A DNA stretch of 64,000 bases from JACCXJ01 sp050740695 (GTDB lineage Bacteria; Pseudomonadota; Gammaproteobacteria; JACCXJ01), in the NCBI GenBank assembly GCA_050740695.1, contig JBOIDR010000001.1, positions 1 to 64,000 on the forward strand. Reading direction: 5' to 3'. Both the position numbers and the translations under genes were made by a program. Below the pieces are notes generated by a model. The model saw only the letters and a list, made by a program, of their open reading frames with translations, searched no databases and was not told where the DNA came from. Numbering within the stretch: position 1 is the stretch's first letter; each line of letters begins with the position of its first letter. This document shows, one piece after another, positions 6,633-14,274 of this stretch.

Positions 6633-6955
6633 CCCTCGGCGGCCAATTTCGCACTGACCAAGCGGTTGAGGCTGACGCCTTCCTCTGCGGCTCGGGTCGC
6701 GAGCCCACGGTGTACCTCGGGCGGGACTCTAACCATGAACCGGCCGCTGTAGCGACGATCGGAAAATGGCTCCGGCACCTCTTCCCCTGATTGCTGCAAA
6801 TCGTTCACGGTCTGCGCCACTACCTTTCGGATCCCCTTGAGCGCCGCCTCCGGAGTCGCGGCAAGCCAGTTCAACGAGGGGAACTCCGCGCACAATCCGA
6901 CATGCTCGCCATCCTCCGCCGACCACGTCACACGATAGGTGTAGTGATCCTTCAT
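6629..6955 (-). CDS. hicB: HicB-family antitoxin, without a hicA partner
   Basis: 108 residues. The N-terminal HicB fold is visible as YTYRVTWSAEDGEHVGLCAE and FPSLNWLAATPEAALKGIRK (partial RNase-H-like fold). The C-terminal part, RYSGRFMVRVPPEVHRGLAT...GVSLNRLVSAKLA, is a ribbon-helix-helix DNA-binding domain. HicB normally neutralises the HicA mRNase. No hicA-like frame is present within 125 bp upstream (REP DNA) or directly downstream, so this is an orphan antitoxin or a stand-alone regulator. Confidence 0.85.
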   Translation of the reverse strand: MKDHYTYRVTWSAEDGEHVGLCAEFPSLNWLAATPEAALKGIRKVVAQTVNDLQQSGEEVPEPFSDRRYSGRFMVRVPPEVHRGLATRAAEEGVSLNRLVSAKLAAEG

Positions 6956-7082
6956 CGCTTTCCCGCGTCCGGTGAGCGATCTTCAGACATCGTAGCCTGG
7001 GTCGAGCGCAGCGGAACCGTGAGCCCGCGAGGGTGCCCTCGCTGCGCGGAGGCCTTGTTCTTGACCATGGTATACTGCCTCA

Positions 7083-7325
7083 ATGACAAGCGTTACCTTC
7101 GATACCCTAAAGTTCGTCGAAAGGCTCAAGGCCGCCGGCGTCCCCGAGGCCCAGGCCAAGGCCATGGCGGAAGCGCAACAAGAGGCGCTTTCCGAATCGG
7201 TAGCCACGCAATTGGCAACCAAGTCGGACCTCGCCGAGCTCAAGTTGGACGTGATCAAATGGATGGTTGGGCTTGCCCTCGCGCAAGTGTCCTTGTCAAT
7301 GGGCATATTGGTCAAGGTACTGTGA
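7083..7325 (+). CDS. DUF1640-type coiled-coil protein, small
   Basis: 80 residues. It matches the bacterial DUF1640 pattern: FDTLKFVERLKAAGVPEAQA, then AMAEAQQEALSESVATQLAT, KSDLAELKLDVIKWMVGLAL and a C-terminal hydrophobic segment of about 20 residues. The layout is a coiled coil anchored by one membrane helix at the C-terminus. Such genes are often found near TA and repeat regions; no function is established. The start is the first ATG. A TATACT at 7071-7076 is too close to the ATG to be a normal -10 box. Confidence 0.75.
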   Translation: MTSVTFDTLKFVERLKAAGVPEAQAKAMAEAQQEALSESVATQLATKSDLAELKLDVIKWMVGLALAQVSLSMGILVKVL

Positions 7326-7413
7326 TTTCACATCGCAATATCTCGAAAGGCGGGTTACGCGAGGACGCCGCTAACCCGCCCGCGCTACTGGATGCTGCGA
7401 AGCGGGATCCTAG

Positions 7414-9081
7414 CTAGCGCCGTAAGGCGTTCGCCATCATCAGGAGCCCGAAGCCGCCCAGCACCCACACGCCGAACGGGGCCTCGCCGAGCATGGTCTG
7501 ATCCGGCACGCCGAGACCGAAGAGCAGCGCGGCGCCGACGATGAAGGCCGCGCCCAGAATGGCGTACACGCCGCGCTCGCCGGCCGCGCGAACCTCGCGG
7601 CGGATATCGTGGAACGCCTGCGCCTCGACATGAAACCTGAGATCGCCGTGTTTGGCCTGGTCGAGTAGATCGATCACGGCCCCGGGTATTCCGGGGAGGC
7701 GCTCGGCCCACATCGGCACGCCGTCCCGACCGGCGCGTACCAGCCTCCGGATCCCCACGCGCTCGCCCATCCAGCGTTCCAGCGCCGGCCGCGCGATCTG
7801 CCAGAGATCGATCTCCGGGTACAACTGGCGGGCCACGCCCTCGATGTTGACCAGCGTCTTCTGCAGGAGTAGCAACTGGGGGAGGATCACCATGTGGAAA
7901 CGCTGTGCGGTTTGGAACAGGCGCAACAACAGGTGCCCGAAGGACACGTCGGTGATGGGGCGCTCGAACATCGGCTCGCACACGCTGCGGATCGCGAACT
8001 CGAAGTCGTCGACGCGGGTGCCGGCCGGCACCCAACCGGATTCCACGTGCAGTTCCGCCACGCGCCGGTAATCGCGGTTCAGGAACGCGAGGAAGTTGTT
8101 GGCGAGATAACGCTGGTCGAACTCGGACAGAGAGCCCATGATCCCGAAATCGACCGGCACGATCTTGGGCGGCCCCGAACCCAGCGGCGGGATCACGAAG
8201 AGATTGCCGGGGTGCATGTCGGCGTGGAAATAGCGGTCGCGGAACACCGCCGCGAAGAACACCTGCACTGCCGCCTCGGCCAGGCGTCTCAGGTCCACCC
8301 CGGCCTGACGCAAGGCCTCGATGTTGTCGATGGAGATCCCGGTGACCCGCTCCATGACGAGCACGGTCTGCTTGGTCAGATCCCATTCGATGCGCGGCAC
8401 GTAGACTTCTTCGGCGCCCTCGAAATTGCGCCGGAGCTGGGAGCAATTGGCGGCCTCGCGAACCAGATCCAGCTCGTCGAAGATGATCTTTTCGTATTCC
8501 GCCACGATGCGGGTGGGTTTGAGCCGGCGTCCCTCCGCCCAGTAACGCTCGGCGAGCGAGGCGAGGATGTACAAGAGGCCGAGGTCTCGCTGGATGACCT
8601 TCTTGATCCCGGGCCGCACTACCTTGACCACGACGTCGCGCCCGTCCCGGAGCCGCGCGGCGTGGACCTGGGCGATGGATGCCGAGGCGAGCGGCGTCTC
8701 GTCGAATTCCGCGAATACCTCCGCGGGTGGCCGCCCATAGGCGCGCTCGACGATGGCGTGCGCCTCCGCGCTTGGAAAGGGCACGACATGGTCCCGAAGC
8801 TTGGCGAGCTCGAGCGCGAGGTCGTCGTCGGCGAGGAGATCCTGGCGGGTCGACAGCAGCTGGCCGAACTTGACGAAGATCGGGCCCAAGTCCTCAAAGG
8901 CATGGCGGATGCGCTCCGCGCGCGGCGCGTTAGGGGTCCGTACCCAGTTCCACGGCAGCAGATAGAGCACGAAGCGCATGGGCCTCAGGAGGTGGGTCGC
9001 GAGGATGATCTCGTCCAGCCGGTGGCGAATGAGCACCCGCTGTATCCCGAGGACGCGCAGCGCCTGACCGAGGGTGATCAT
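7414..9081 (-). CDS. ubiB: UbiB, ABC1/ADCK-family kinase-like protein of ubiquinone synthesis
   Basis: 555 residues from ATG at 9081, close to E. coli UbiB (546). The signature KxGQ region reads FVKFGQLLSTRQDLL. The Ala-rich loop is LASASIAQVHAARL and the catalytic-loop equivalent is YFHADMHPGNLFVIP, followed by VDFGIMG. The C-terminus carries two membrane helices (about residues 495-550). UbiB acts with UbiJ and UbiK as an ATPase accessory factor for membrane quinone intermediates. It is the last gene of the ubiE-ubiJ-ubiB run, 16 nt after ubiJ. Confidence 0.96.
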   Translation of the reverse strand: MITLGQALRVLGIQRVLIRHRLDEIILATHLLRPMRFVLYLLPWNWVRTPNAPRAERIRHAFEDLGPIFVKFGQLLSTRQDLLADDDLALELAKLRDHVVPFPSAEAHAIVERAYGRPPAEVFAEFDETPLASASIAQVHAARLRDGRDVVVKVVRPGIKKVIQRDLGLLYILASLAERYWAEGRRLKPTRIVAEYEKIIFDELDLVREAANCSQLRRNFEGAEEVYVPRIEWDLTKQTVLVMERVTGISIDNIEALRQAGVDLRRLAEAAVQVFFAAVFRDRYFHADMHPGNLFVIPPLGSGPPKIVPVDFGIMGSLSEFDQRYLANNFLAFLNRDYRRVAELHVESGWVPAGTRVDDFEFAIRSVCEPMFERPITDVSFGHLLLRLFQTAQRFHMVILPQLLLLQKTLVNIEGVARQLYPEIDLWQIARPALERWMGERVGIRRLVRAGRDGVPMWAERLPGIPGAVIDLLDQAKHGDLRFHVEAQAFHDIRREVRAAGERGVYAILGAAFIVGAALLFGLGVPDQTMLGEAPFGVWVLGGFGLLMMANALRR

Positions 9082-9097
9082 GAGGGGAGGGAGGAGG

Positions 9098-9721
9098 TCA
9101 GTCGCGCCCCAGCGCTCGCGCGATCCGCCGGAGGCGCGCCTCCAGGCGGTCCACATCGCTGCGCAGGGCATCGACTGCGTCCACGAACTCGGCGATCTCG
9201 CGCGTCTCGACCAGGATCGCGGCCTCGTTTCGCAGGTACTCCACGGTGTCCTCTGCGAGCGTGTGGCGCGCCTCTTCGGCCCAGCCGGATAGATCGCGCA
9301 CGACGTTCCCGATCTGATGCGCGGCGATGTCGCCGAGATATTGGGACAGCAGCTCTTCCCAGTCGATGTCGAAAGACGCGAGCATCGACTGCAGGTGGCG
9401 GCCGAGCTGAAGATCGCCGATGATCTCGACCTCGCCGCTGAAGCCGCCTGTTTGCTCCCCGCGCGCCATGCGCAAGAGCGCGAACGGCGTCCCGCGGATG
9501 CACACGTGGACCTCGCCCGTATAGGCGTCGAGCAGCTCGAAACGATGCTCACCGGGCAATAAGTAAACGGTCTGACCGAGACCCAGGAGCTCGACGGCGA
9601 TGACCTTTCCGGCCATCGCGCGCGCCGCTTCGAGGGTGCGCGGGTCGAGGGAGAGAAGACGTGCCGACAGCCGCTCGATCACGGACAAGAGCATGGGCAC
9701 CGGACCGGTGATCGGATCCAC
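9098..9721 (-). CDS. ubiJ: UbiJ, SCP2-domain accessory factor for ubiquinone synthesis
   Basis: 207 residues. The N-terminal SCP2 lipid-binding fold (about 15-115) includes VIAVELLGLGQTVYLLPGEH and GEVEIIGDLQLGRHLQSMLA. The C-terminal half is a coiled coil ending VDRLEARLRRIARALGRD. UbiJ carries hydrophobic quinone intermediates in the Ubi metabolon and partners with UbiK. The conserved position between ubiE and ubiB confirms the call. Confidence 0.93.
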   Translation of the reverse strand: MDPITGPVPMLLSVIERLSARLLSLDPRTLEAARAMAGKVIAVELLGLGQTVYLLPGEHRFELLDAYTGEVHVCIRGTPFALLRMARGEQTGGFSGEVEIIGDLQLGRHLQSMLASFDIDWEELLSQYLGDIAAHQIGNVVRDLSGWAEEARHTLAEDTVEYLRNEAAILVETREIAEFVDAVDALRSDVDRLEARLRRIARALGRD

Positions 9722-9732
9722 CCGCTTCCGGA

Positions 9733-10476
9733 TCAGAGCTTGTAGCCCCGGTGTACCGCGGCGATCCCGCCGCTCAGGTTATGGTAGCCGGCCATCTCGA
9801 AGCCGGCCTCTTCCATCATGCTCATGAGCGCCCCCTGGTCGGGGTGGCGGCGGATGGATTCGACCAGATACCGGTAGCTCGCGCGGTCGCCCGCGACGAT
9901 CTGGCCGAGGAGCGGGATGACATTGAAGGAATAGAGATCGTAGAGGCGCTGCAGGAGCGGCATCACGGCCCGCGAGAACTCCAGGATCACGAGCCGACCC
10001 CCGTGGCGAAGCACGCGGTGCATGGATCGCAGCGCCCGGGACTTGTCGCTCACGTTGCGGAGCCCGAAGGCGATCAGGAGCAGATCGAAGCTGCCATCGG
10101 CGAACGGCAGCGCCTCTGCGTCCGCGAAGGCGTAGGCCACGTTGCCGGCGATGCCCCGGTCGATCAAGCGATCGCGCCCGAGCCTCAGCATGGCGGCGTT
10201 GACGTCGGTCAATACCACGTGTCCCCGGGGACGGACCCGGTCCACGAGGCGCGCCGTCATGTCACCGGTACCGCCGGCGATATCGAGAACCCGCTCACCG
10301 CACCTGGGCCGTGCCAGGGCCACGGCGAAGGCCTTCCAGGCGCGATGCACCCCGCCCGACATGAGGTCGTTCATGAGATCGTAGCGGAACGCCACCGAGG
10401 TGAAGACCTCGCCCACGCGGCGCGCCTTGTCCGCGATCGGGAGGATGCGGAAACCGAAGTCGGTGGTCTCGCTCAC
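9733..10476 (-). CDS. ubiE: UbiE, C-methyltransferase of ubiquinone/menaquinone synthesis
   Basis: 247 residues. It has the class I SAM-binding motif VLDIAGGTGDMT, the acidic motif II in VLTDVNAAML, and the UbiE signatures FTSVAFRYDLMNDLMSGGVH and FGLRNVSDKSRAL. The C-terminus LSGGIAAVHRGYKL is typical. UbiE methylates 2-methoxy-6-polyprenyl-1,4-benzoquinol (and demethylmenaquinol). Its ATG overlaps the stop of the DUF971 gene by 4 nt, so the two are coupled. Confidence 0.96.
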   Translation of the reverse strand: MSETTDFGFRILPIADKARRVGEVFTSVAFRYDLMNDLMSGGVHRAWKAFAVALARPRCGERVLDIAGGTGDMTARLVDRVRPRGHVVLTDVNAAMLRLGRDRLIDRGIAGNVAYAFADAEALPFADGSFDLLLIAFGLRNVSDKSRALRSMHRVLRHGGRLVILEFSRAVMPLLQRLYDLYSFNVIPLLGQIVAGDRASYRYLVESIRRHPDQGALMSMMEEAGFEMAGYHNLSGGIAAVHRGYKL

Positions 10477-10832
10477 GGGGTGGCAGCGGGGGTGCGCGCA
10501 TAGCCGAGCTTTTCAAGTGCGGCGAGGTATTCCGCCCAGTAGCGCTCGCGGTGGGCGCCGAGATCGTGCAGATAATTCCACGCATAGAGGCCGGTGTTAT
10601 GGCCGTCGTCGAAGGTGAGCCTCACGGCGTACTGTCCCACGGGTTCGATCCTGGTGATGTTGACAGATTCCTTGCCGGTCGGTACCAGCCACTCGCCGCC
10701 GTGGCCTTGCACCTCGGCGGACGGCGAGCGTACCCGCAGGAGCTCGCAGGGCAGCTCGAAACGCTGGCCGTCGTGGAACGTGAGCTCCAGGACGCGCGAA
10801 CTCCGGTGCAGTCGGATCTCGGTCGGGATCAT
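10473..10832 (-). CDS. DUF971 (GBBH-like_N) protein
   Basis: 119 residues. The DUF971 pattern is clear: PTEIRLHRSSRVLELTFHDG, FELPCELLRVRSPSAEVQGH and YAVRLTFDDGHNTGLYAWNY. The fold is shared with the N-terminal domain of gamma-butyrobetaine hydroxylase and is linked with Fe-S carrier proteins in some genomes. Its place between hslU and ubiE is common in Gammaproteobacteria. It overlaps hslU by 4 nt. The biochemical role is not known. Confidence 0.9.
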   Translation of the reverse strand: MIPTEIRLHRSSRVLELTFHDGQRFELPCELLRVRSPSAEVQGHGGEWLVPTGKESVNITRIEPVGQYAVRLTFDDGHNTGLYAWNYLHDLGAHRERYWAEYLAALEKLGYARTPAATP

Positions 10833-12151
10833 AGGATGTAGCGGGCCAGGTCCTGGTCCTCGGCGAGCGCCGTGAGCTGGGCATCGACATAGGCGGCATC
10901 GACCGTGAGCGCCCTGATCTCGCCGCTGCCGGCGGCGAACGACACCGATTCCAGAAGGCGTTCGAGCACGGTGTGCAGGCGCCGGGCGCCGATGTTCTCG
11001 GCGCGCTCGTTGACCTGCCAGGCGACCTCGGCCAGGCGCGCGATCCCCGATTCCGCGAACGTGAGGCCCACCCCCTCGGTCTCCATGAGCGCCGTGTATT
11101 GCTCGGTCAAGGAGGCGTCGGGCTCGGTGAGGATGCGCACGAAGTCGCCGACCGTGAGGGCATCGAGCTCGACCCGGATCGGGAGCCGGCCCTGTAGCTC
11201 CGGGATCAGGTCCGAGGGCTTGGAGAGATGAAACGCCCCCGAGGCGATGAAGAGGATGTGATCGGTCTTGACCATACCGTACTTGGTAGAGACGGTGCCG
11301 CCCTCGACCAGCGGCAAGAGATCGCGCTGCACGCCCTCGCGCGAGACATCCGGGCCGCCGTATTCGGAACGCCGCGCGACCTTGTCGATCTCGTCCAGGA
11401 ACACGATGCCGTGCTGCTCGACGCGATCCACCGCCCGGGTCTTGATGTCGTCCTCGTTGATGAGCTTCATGGCCTCTTCCTCGGCCAGGAGCTTCTGTGC
11501 CTCCTTGACGCGCAGCTTACGCGTGCGGGTGCGACCGCTGCCGAGATTGTGGAACATGGACTGGAGCTGCTGGGTCATCTCCTCCATGCCGGGCGGGGCC
11601 ATGATCTCGACTCCGATCCGGGGCGCGGAGACCTCGGCCTCGATCTCGCGATCGGCGAGCTTACCGTCCTTGAGCATCTCGCGGAAGCGCTCGCGGGTCG
11701 CCGAGCCGCCCTCGTCATGGACGCTGCCCAGGCGTGGGGCCGGGAGCAGGATGTCGAGCACGCGCTCCTCGGCGGCCGCCTGGGCCTGGGCGCGCACCCG
11801 CGACATGGCCTCCTCGCGGGTCATCTTGACGGCGATGTCGGCGAGATCGCGGATGATGGACTCGACGTCGCGGCCCACGTACCCGATCTCGGTGAACTTG
11901 GTGGCCTCCACCTTGAGGAAGGGCGCCTCGGCGAGCTTCGCGAGCCGGCGTGCGATCTCGGTCTTGCCGACCCCGGTCGGGCCGATCATCAATATATTCT
12001 TTGGCGTGATCTCGTTGCGAAGATCCGCGCGCACCTGCAATCGGCGCCAGCGGTTGCGGAGCGCGATGGCGACGGCGCGTTTGGCGGCGTCCTGGCCGAT
12101 GATGTGTTTGTCGAGCTCGCGGACGATCTCGGCGGGAGTGAGCGCGCGCAT
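10829..12151 (-). CDS. hslU: HslU, ATPase subunit of the HslVU protease
   Basis: 440 residues, the usual length. Walker A is GPTGVGKTEIARRLAKLAEA (about 58-77), Walker B is IVFLDEIDKVARRSEYGGPD, and the pore motif GYVGRD is present. The I-domain lies at about 110-235. The conserved C-terminal tail DLARYIL, which inserts into HslV, is intact. HslU unfolds substrates for the threonine protease HslV in heat-shock protein turnover. It lies 24 nt after hslV. Confidence 0.97.
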   Translation of the reverse strand: MRALTPAEIVRELDKHIIGQDAAKRAVAIALRNRWRRLQVRADLRNEITPKNILMIGPTGVGKTEIARRLAKLAEAPFLKVEATKFTEIGYVGRDVESIIRDLADIAVKMTREEAMSRVRAQAQAAAEERVLDILLPAPRLGSVHDEGGSATRERFREMLKDGKLADREIEAEVSAPRIGVEIMAPPGMEEMTQQLQSMFHNLGSGRTRTRKLRVKEAQKLLAEEEAMKLINEDDIKTRAVDRVEQHGIVFLDEIDKVARRSEYGGPDVSREGVQRDLLPLVEGGTVSTKYGMVKTDHILFIASGAFHLSKPSDLIPELQGRLPIRVELDALTVGDFVRILTEPDASLTEQYTALMETEGVGLTFAESGIARLAEVAWQVNERAENIGARRLHTVLERLLESVSFAAGSGEIRALTVDAAYVDAQLTALAEDQDLARYIL

Positions 12152-12175
12152 GGGATACCTAGCGGGCCCCTATTT

Positions 12176-12748
12176 TCATTTATTCAGGGAGGCCTCGGCC
12201 TCCAACTCCTCGATGGTGAGGTTGGCGTTGGTGTAGATGCAGATGTCCGCGGCGATGCGGAGCGCCGTTTCCACGATGGCGCGTGCCGGCAATTCCGTGT
12301 GCAGGCAGAGCGCCCGCGCCGCCGCCTGCGCGAAGGGGCCGCCCGAGCCGATGGCCAGGACCTCACCCTCGGGCTCGATCACGTCCCCGGTGCCGGAGAT
12401 GATGAGCGAGGCAGCCCGATCGGCGACCGCCAGCAGGGCTTCCAACCGCCTCAAGGCCCGATCGGTGCGCCAGTCCTTGGCCAGCTCGACCGCCGAGCGT
12501 TTGAGGTTGCCCTGGTGCTTGTCGAGCTTGGCCTCGAAGCGCTCGAATAGCGTGAAGGCATCCGCCGTACCGCCCGCGAAGCCGGCCAGGATCTGATCGC
12601 CGCGCATGCGCCTGACCTTGCAGGCATTGCCCTTCATGACTGTGTTGCCCAACGACACCTGCCCGTCCCCGCCCATGACCACCCGGGCGGCGCGCCTCAC
12701 CGAGAGGATGGTGGTGCCTTCGAAGTGAATGGGAGAGCGCACCGTCAT
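12176..12748 (-). CDS. hslV: HslV, threonine protease subunit of HslVU
   Basis: 190 residues from ATG at 12748. The catalytic Thr starts the mature chain in HFEG|TTILSVRR, so an 11-residue propeptide is predicted. The fold is supported by VVMGGDGQVSLGNTVMKGNA, KVRRMRGDQILAGFAGGTAD and AIGSGGPFAQAAARAL. The frame is open far upstream, but there is no family homology before MTVRSPIHF. First gene of the hslV-hslU-DUF971-ubiEJB run. No clear sigma-32 promoter was seen upstream. Confidence 0.96.
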   Translation of the reverse strand: MTVRSPIHFEGTTILSVRRAARVVMGGDGQVSLGNTVMKGNACKVRRMRGDQILAGFAGGTADAFTLFERFEAKLDKHQGNLKRSAVELAKDWRTDRALRRLEALLAVADRAASLIISGTGDVIEPEGEVLAIGSGGPFAQAAARALCLHTELPARAIVETALRIAADICIYTNANLTIEELEAEASLNK

Positions 12749-12947
12749 GGGCGGGAAGTGTACACCAGGAACCGACCTCTGGGCCCTCGGCGGTCGCCCG
12801 GGTCGGGGCAGCTTCGCGTTCGAAGGTTCTTCGTCCGGCGCGCCTGTTCGATGCCACCCGATAGCAATTGGGGTCGTCCATGCGTGCAACGGACGGGACG
12901 ACCTCGTCTACCGGGCGCACCGCCGCCGTGTGACGGGGAGTCGAGAG

Positions 12948-12977
12948 TTTACAAAACCTGACCCACCAAGTTATACT
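12948..12977 (+). promoter_or_regulatory. Sigma-70 promoter of the mazE-like relic
   Basis: TTTACA, an 18 bp spacer, then TATACT; predicted start about 25 nt before the antitoxin ATG at 13010. Confidence 0.55.
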
Positions 12978-13009
12978 TTAGTGTAATGTAAGCATCCAGA
13001 GGCCTCATC

Positions 13010-13256
13010 ATGCCGATTGCAACTCTTCGCAGTGTGGGCGGTTCGGTTGTCATGGCCATCCCTAAGCGCATACTGGATTTGGTGCATTTGCGATCCGGTT
13101 CGCAAGTGAATATCGATGCCCAGGACGGGAAACTGATCGTTGCGCCCAAGAAAAAACCACGCTACACCCCCTCACCGAACTGATGGCGCAGTGCGACCTA
13201 TCGCAGCTTATGAGCACCGAAGAAAGGGAATGGCTTGACACACCTGCCGTCGAATG
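13010..13256 (+). pseudogene. MazE/AbrB-type antitoxin, frameshifted
   Basis: The first frame reads PIATLRSVGGSVVMAIPKRI...SGSQVNIDAQDGKLIVAPK and stops at 13183 after KKPRYTPSPN. The expected C-terminal region, TELMAQCDLSQLMSTEEREW followed by LDTPAV, continues in another frame. Extra C residues in the ACCCCCTCACC run cause the shift. The DNA-binding half remains intact (57 residues) and could still bind DNA, but the toxin-binding tail is lost. Confidence 0.8.
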
Positions 13257-13319
13257 CCCGGCCGGGGCGAGATTTGGCACGTTAATCTCGGGGCCGATCG
13301 GTGTTGGCAGTGGAGCGGG
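13254..13319 (+). pseudogene. MazF-type toxin, 5' fragment
   Basis: The frame MPGRGEIWHVNLGADR corresponds to the MazF start (RGEIWxVxL), overlapping the end of the antitoxin. Homology ends within about 15 codons, next to the left end of the MITE at 13320. The rest of the toxin, including its RNase core, is missing on the far side too. The insertion was probably accompanied by a deletion. Confidence 0.65.
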
Positions 13320-13554
13320 CGTAGGGCGCGTCTCCGCGCCGACTCATTCGCTGGAGCAGACAGCAGTGCCTCTATCATAAACGGATGGTCATACGAACTG
13401 TTCCGATCGCTTCCCGCAGGGCGGACCGTGAGAAACGTTAGGCGCTGATCGGTGTAGGCGGTGGAGAATAAGTGCTACCCGGAACATGGGCGCGACGATC
13501 ATCAGGCGTGACAGAATCATACCGCGAATGATAGGCGCGGACACGCGCCCTACG
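13320..13554. mobile_element. MITE-like element, copy A (235 bp, 21 bp terminal inverted repeats)
   Basis: Left end CGTAGGGCGCGTCTCCGCGC(C) and right end (G)GCGCGGACACGCGCCCTACG are inverted copies matching at 20 of 21 positions. There is no coding capacity. The interior contains ATGCCTCTATCATAAACGGA-like sequence shared with copy B at 14065. No clear target duplication is visible. It truncates a mazF-like gene on its left, and its right end is 34 bp before the hicB start. Confidence 0.8.
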
Positions 13555-13588
13555 TTTGCTCTACTCGTCGTACACTTGGAGGCTGGTT

Positions 13589-13798
13589 ATGAGAGTTTAT
13601 TCTGCGGTAATAGAGCGTTGTCCCTACACGGGACTGTTCGTCGGTTTTGTTCCTGGTTTTGCGGGCGCGCACTCCCAAGGGGAGACGCTCGATGAGGTCA
13701 ATCGTAACCTTCAAGAAGTCATAACGATGCTTCTTGAAGATGGAGAGCCTCAGCTTGAGTCCGAGTTTGTGGGGATTCAGAACGTCGCCATTGCGTAG
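13589..13798 (+). CDS. hicB: HicB-type antitoxin
   Basis: 69 residues from ATG at 13589 with GGAGG at 13578-13582. The partial RNase-H-like HicB fold is visible as RVYSAVIERCPYTGLFVGFV, PGFAGAHSQGETLDEVNRNL and QEVITMLLEDG. It lacks the C-terminal DNA-binding domain of long HicBs. The stop is 2 nt before hicA. It would neutralise HicA and, in this short form, regulate poorly alone. The pair lies between two copies of one MITE. Confidence 0.88.
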   Translation: MRVYSAVIERCPYTGLFVGFVPGFAGAHSQGETLDEVNRNLQEVITMLLEDGEPQLESEFVGIQNVAIA

Positions 13799-13800
13799 GC

Positions 13801-14025
13801 ATGGGCAACATACCAACTCTCAAGCCGGCAGAGGTCGTCGCCATTCTTCTGAAGCTCGGTTTCACGGAGGTCAGGCACCGTGGCTCACACAAGCAGTTTC
13901 GTGACGGTACGGGGCGATGCACCACCGTACCGTTTCATCAGGGCCGGGATGTGTCTCCTATCTTGCTCAGGCAAATTGCCAAGGACGTAGCACTTACTGT
14001 CGATGACTTACTCAAGTACCGTTAG
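13801..14025 (+). CDS. hicA: HicA-type mRNA interferase toxin
   Basis: 74 residues with a double-stranded-RNA-binding-like fold. GFTEVRHRGSHKQFRDGTGR contains the catalytic His (RGSHKQF), followed by TTVPFHQGRDVSPILLRQIA and KDVALTVDDLLKYR. HicA cleaves mRNA and is neutralised by HicB. This is the only HicBA pair in the window in which both genes are intact. The order hicB-hicA is the less common one. Confidence 0.9.
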   Translation: MGNIPTLKPAEVVAILLKLGFTEVRHRGSHKQFRDGTGRCTTVPFHQGRDVSPILLRQIAKDVALTVDDLLKYR

Positions 14026-14064
14026 CCCAACAAGGTGCTACACCGGACGGCACAAAAATGCGGG

Positions 14065-14274
14065 CGCAGGGCGCGTGTCCGCGCTGACTCATTCGCTCGA
14101 GCAGACAACAATGCCTCTATCATAAACGGATGGTCATAGGAACTGTCCAAATCGCTTTCCGCTGGGCAGACCGCATATTGGAGTGCGCGAAAAACAATTG
14201 GTGCCAATCGGTGATCGGTGTTGAGGGTGGAGAAATAAGCGCTACCCATGGGCGCGACGATCATCAGGCGTGAC
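14065..14274. mobile_element. MITE-like element, copy B (right end missing)
   Basis: It begins CGCAGGGCGCGTGTCCGCGC, matching the left end of copy A, and stays similar through CATAAACGGATGGTCATA and GGGCGCGACGATCATCAGGC (14252-14271). The 40 bp containing the right terminal repeat are absent. The truncated end supplies the last codons and stop of the convergent glycosyltransferase gene. Confidence 0.75.

Noticed and set aside
7071..7076. TATACT as the -10 box for the DUF1640 gene
   Set aside because: It ends 6 nt before the ATG, leaving no room for a leader or ribosome-binding site, and no -35 box lies at proper spacing.
3654..14025. Prophage or integrative element carrying the TA modules
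   Set aside because: No integrase, phage structural, replication or conjugation genes and no flanking tRNA were seen; housekeeping genes (hslVU, ubi) lie inside the stretch.
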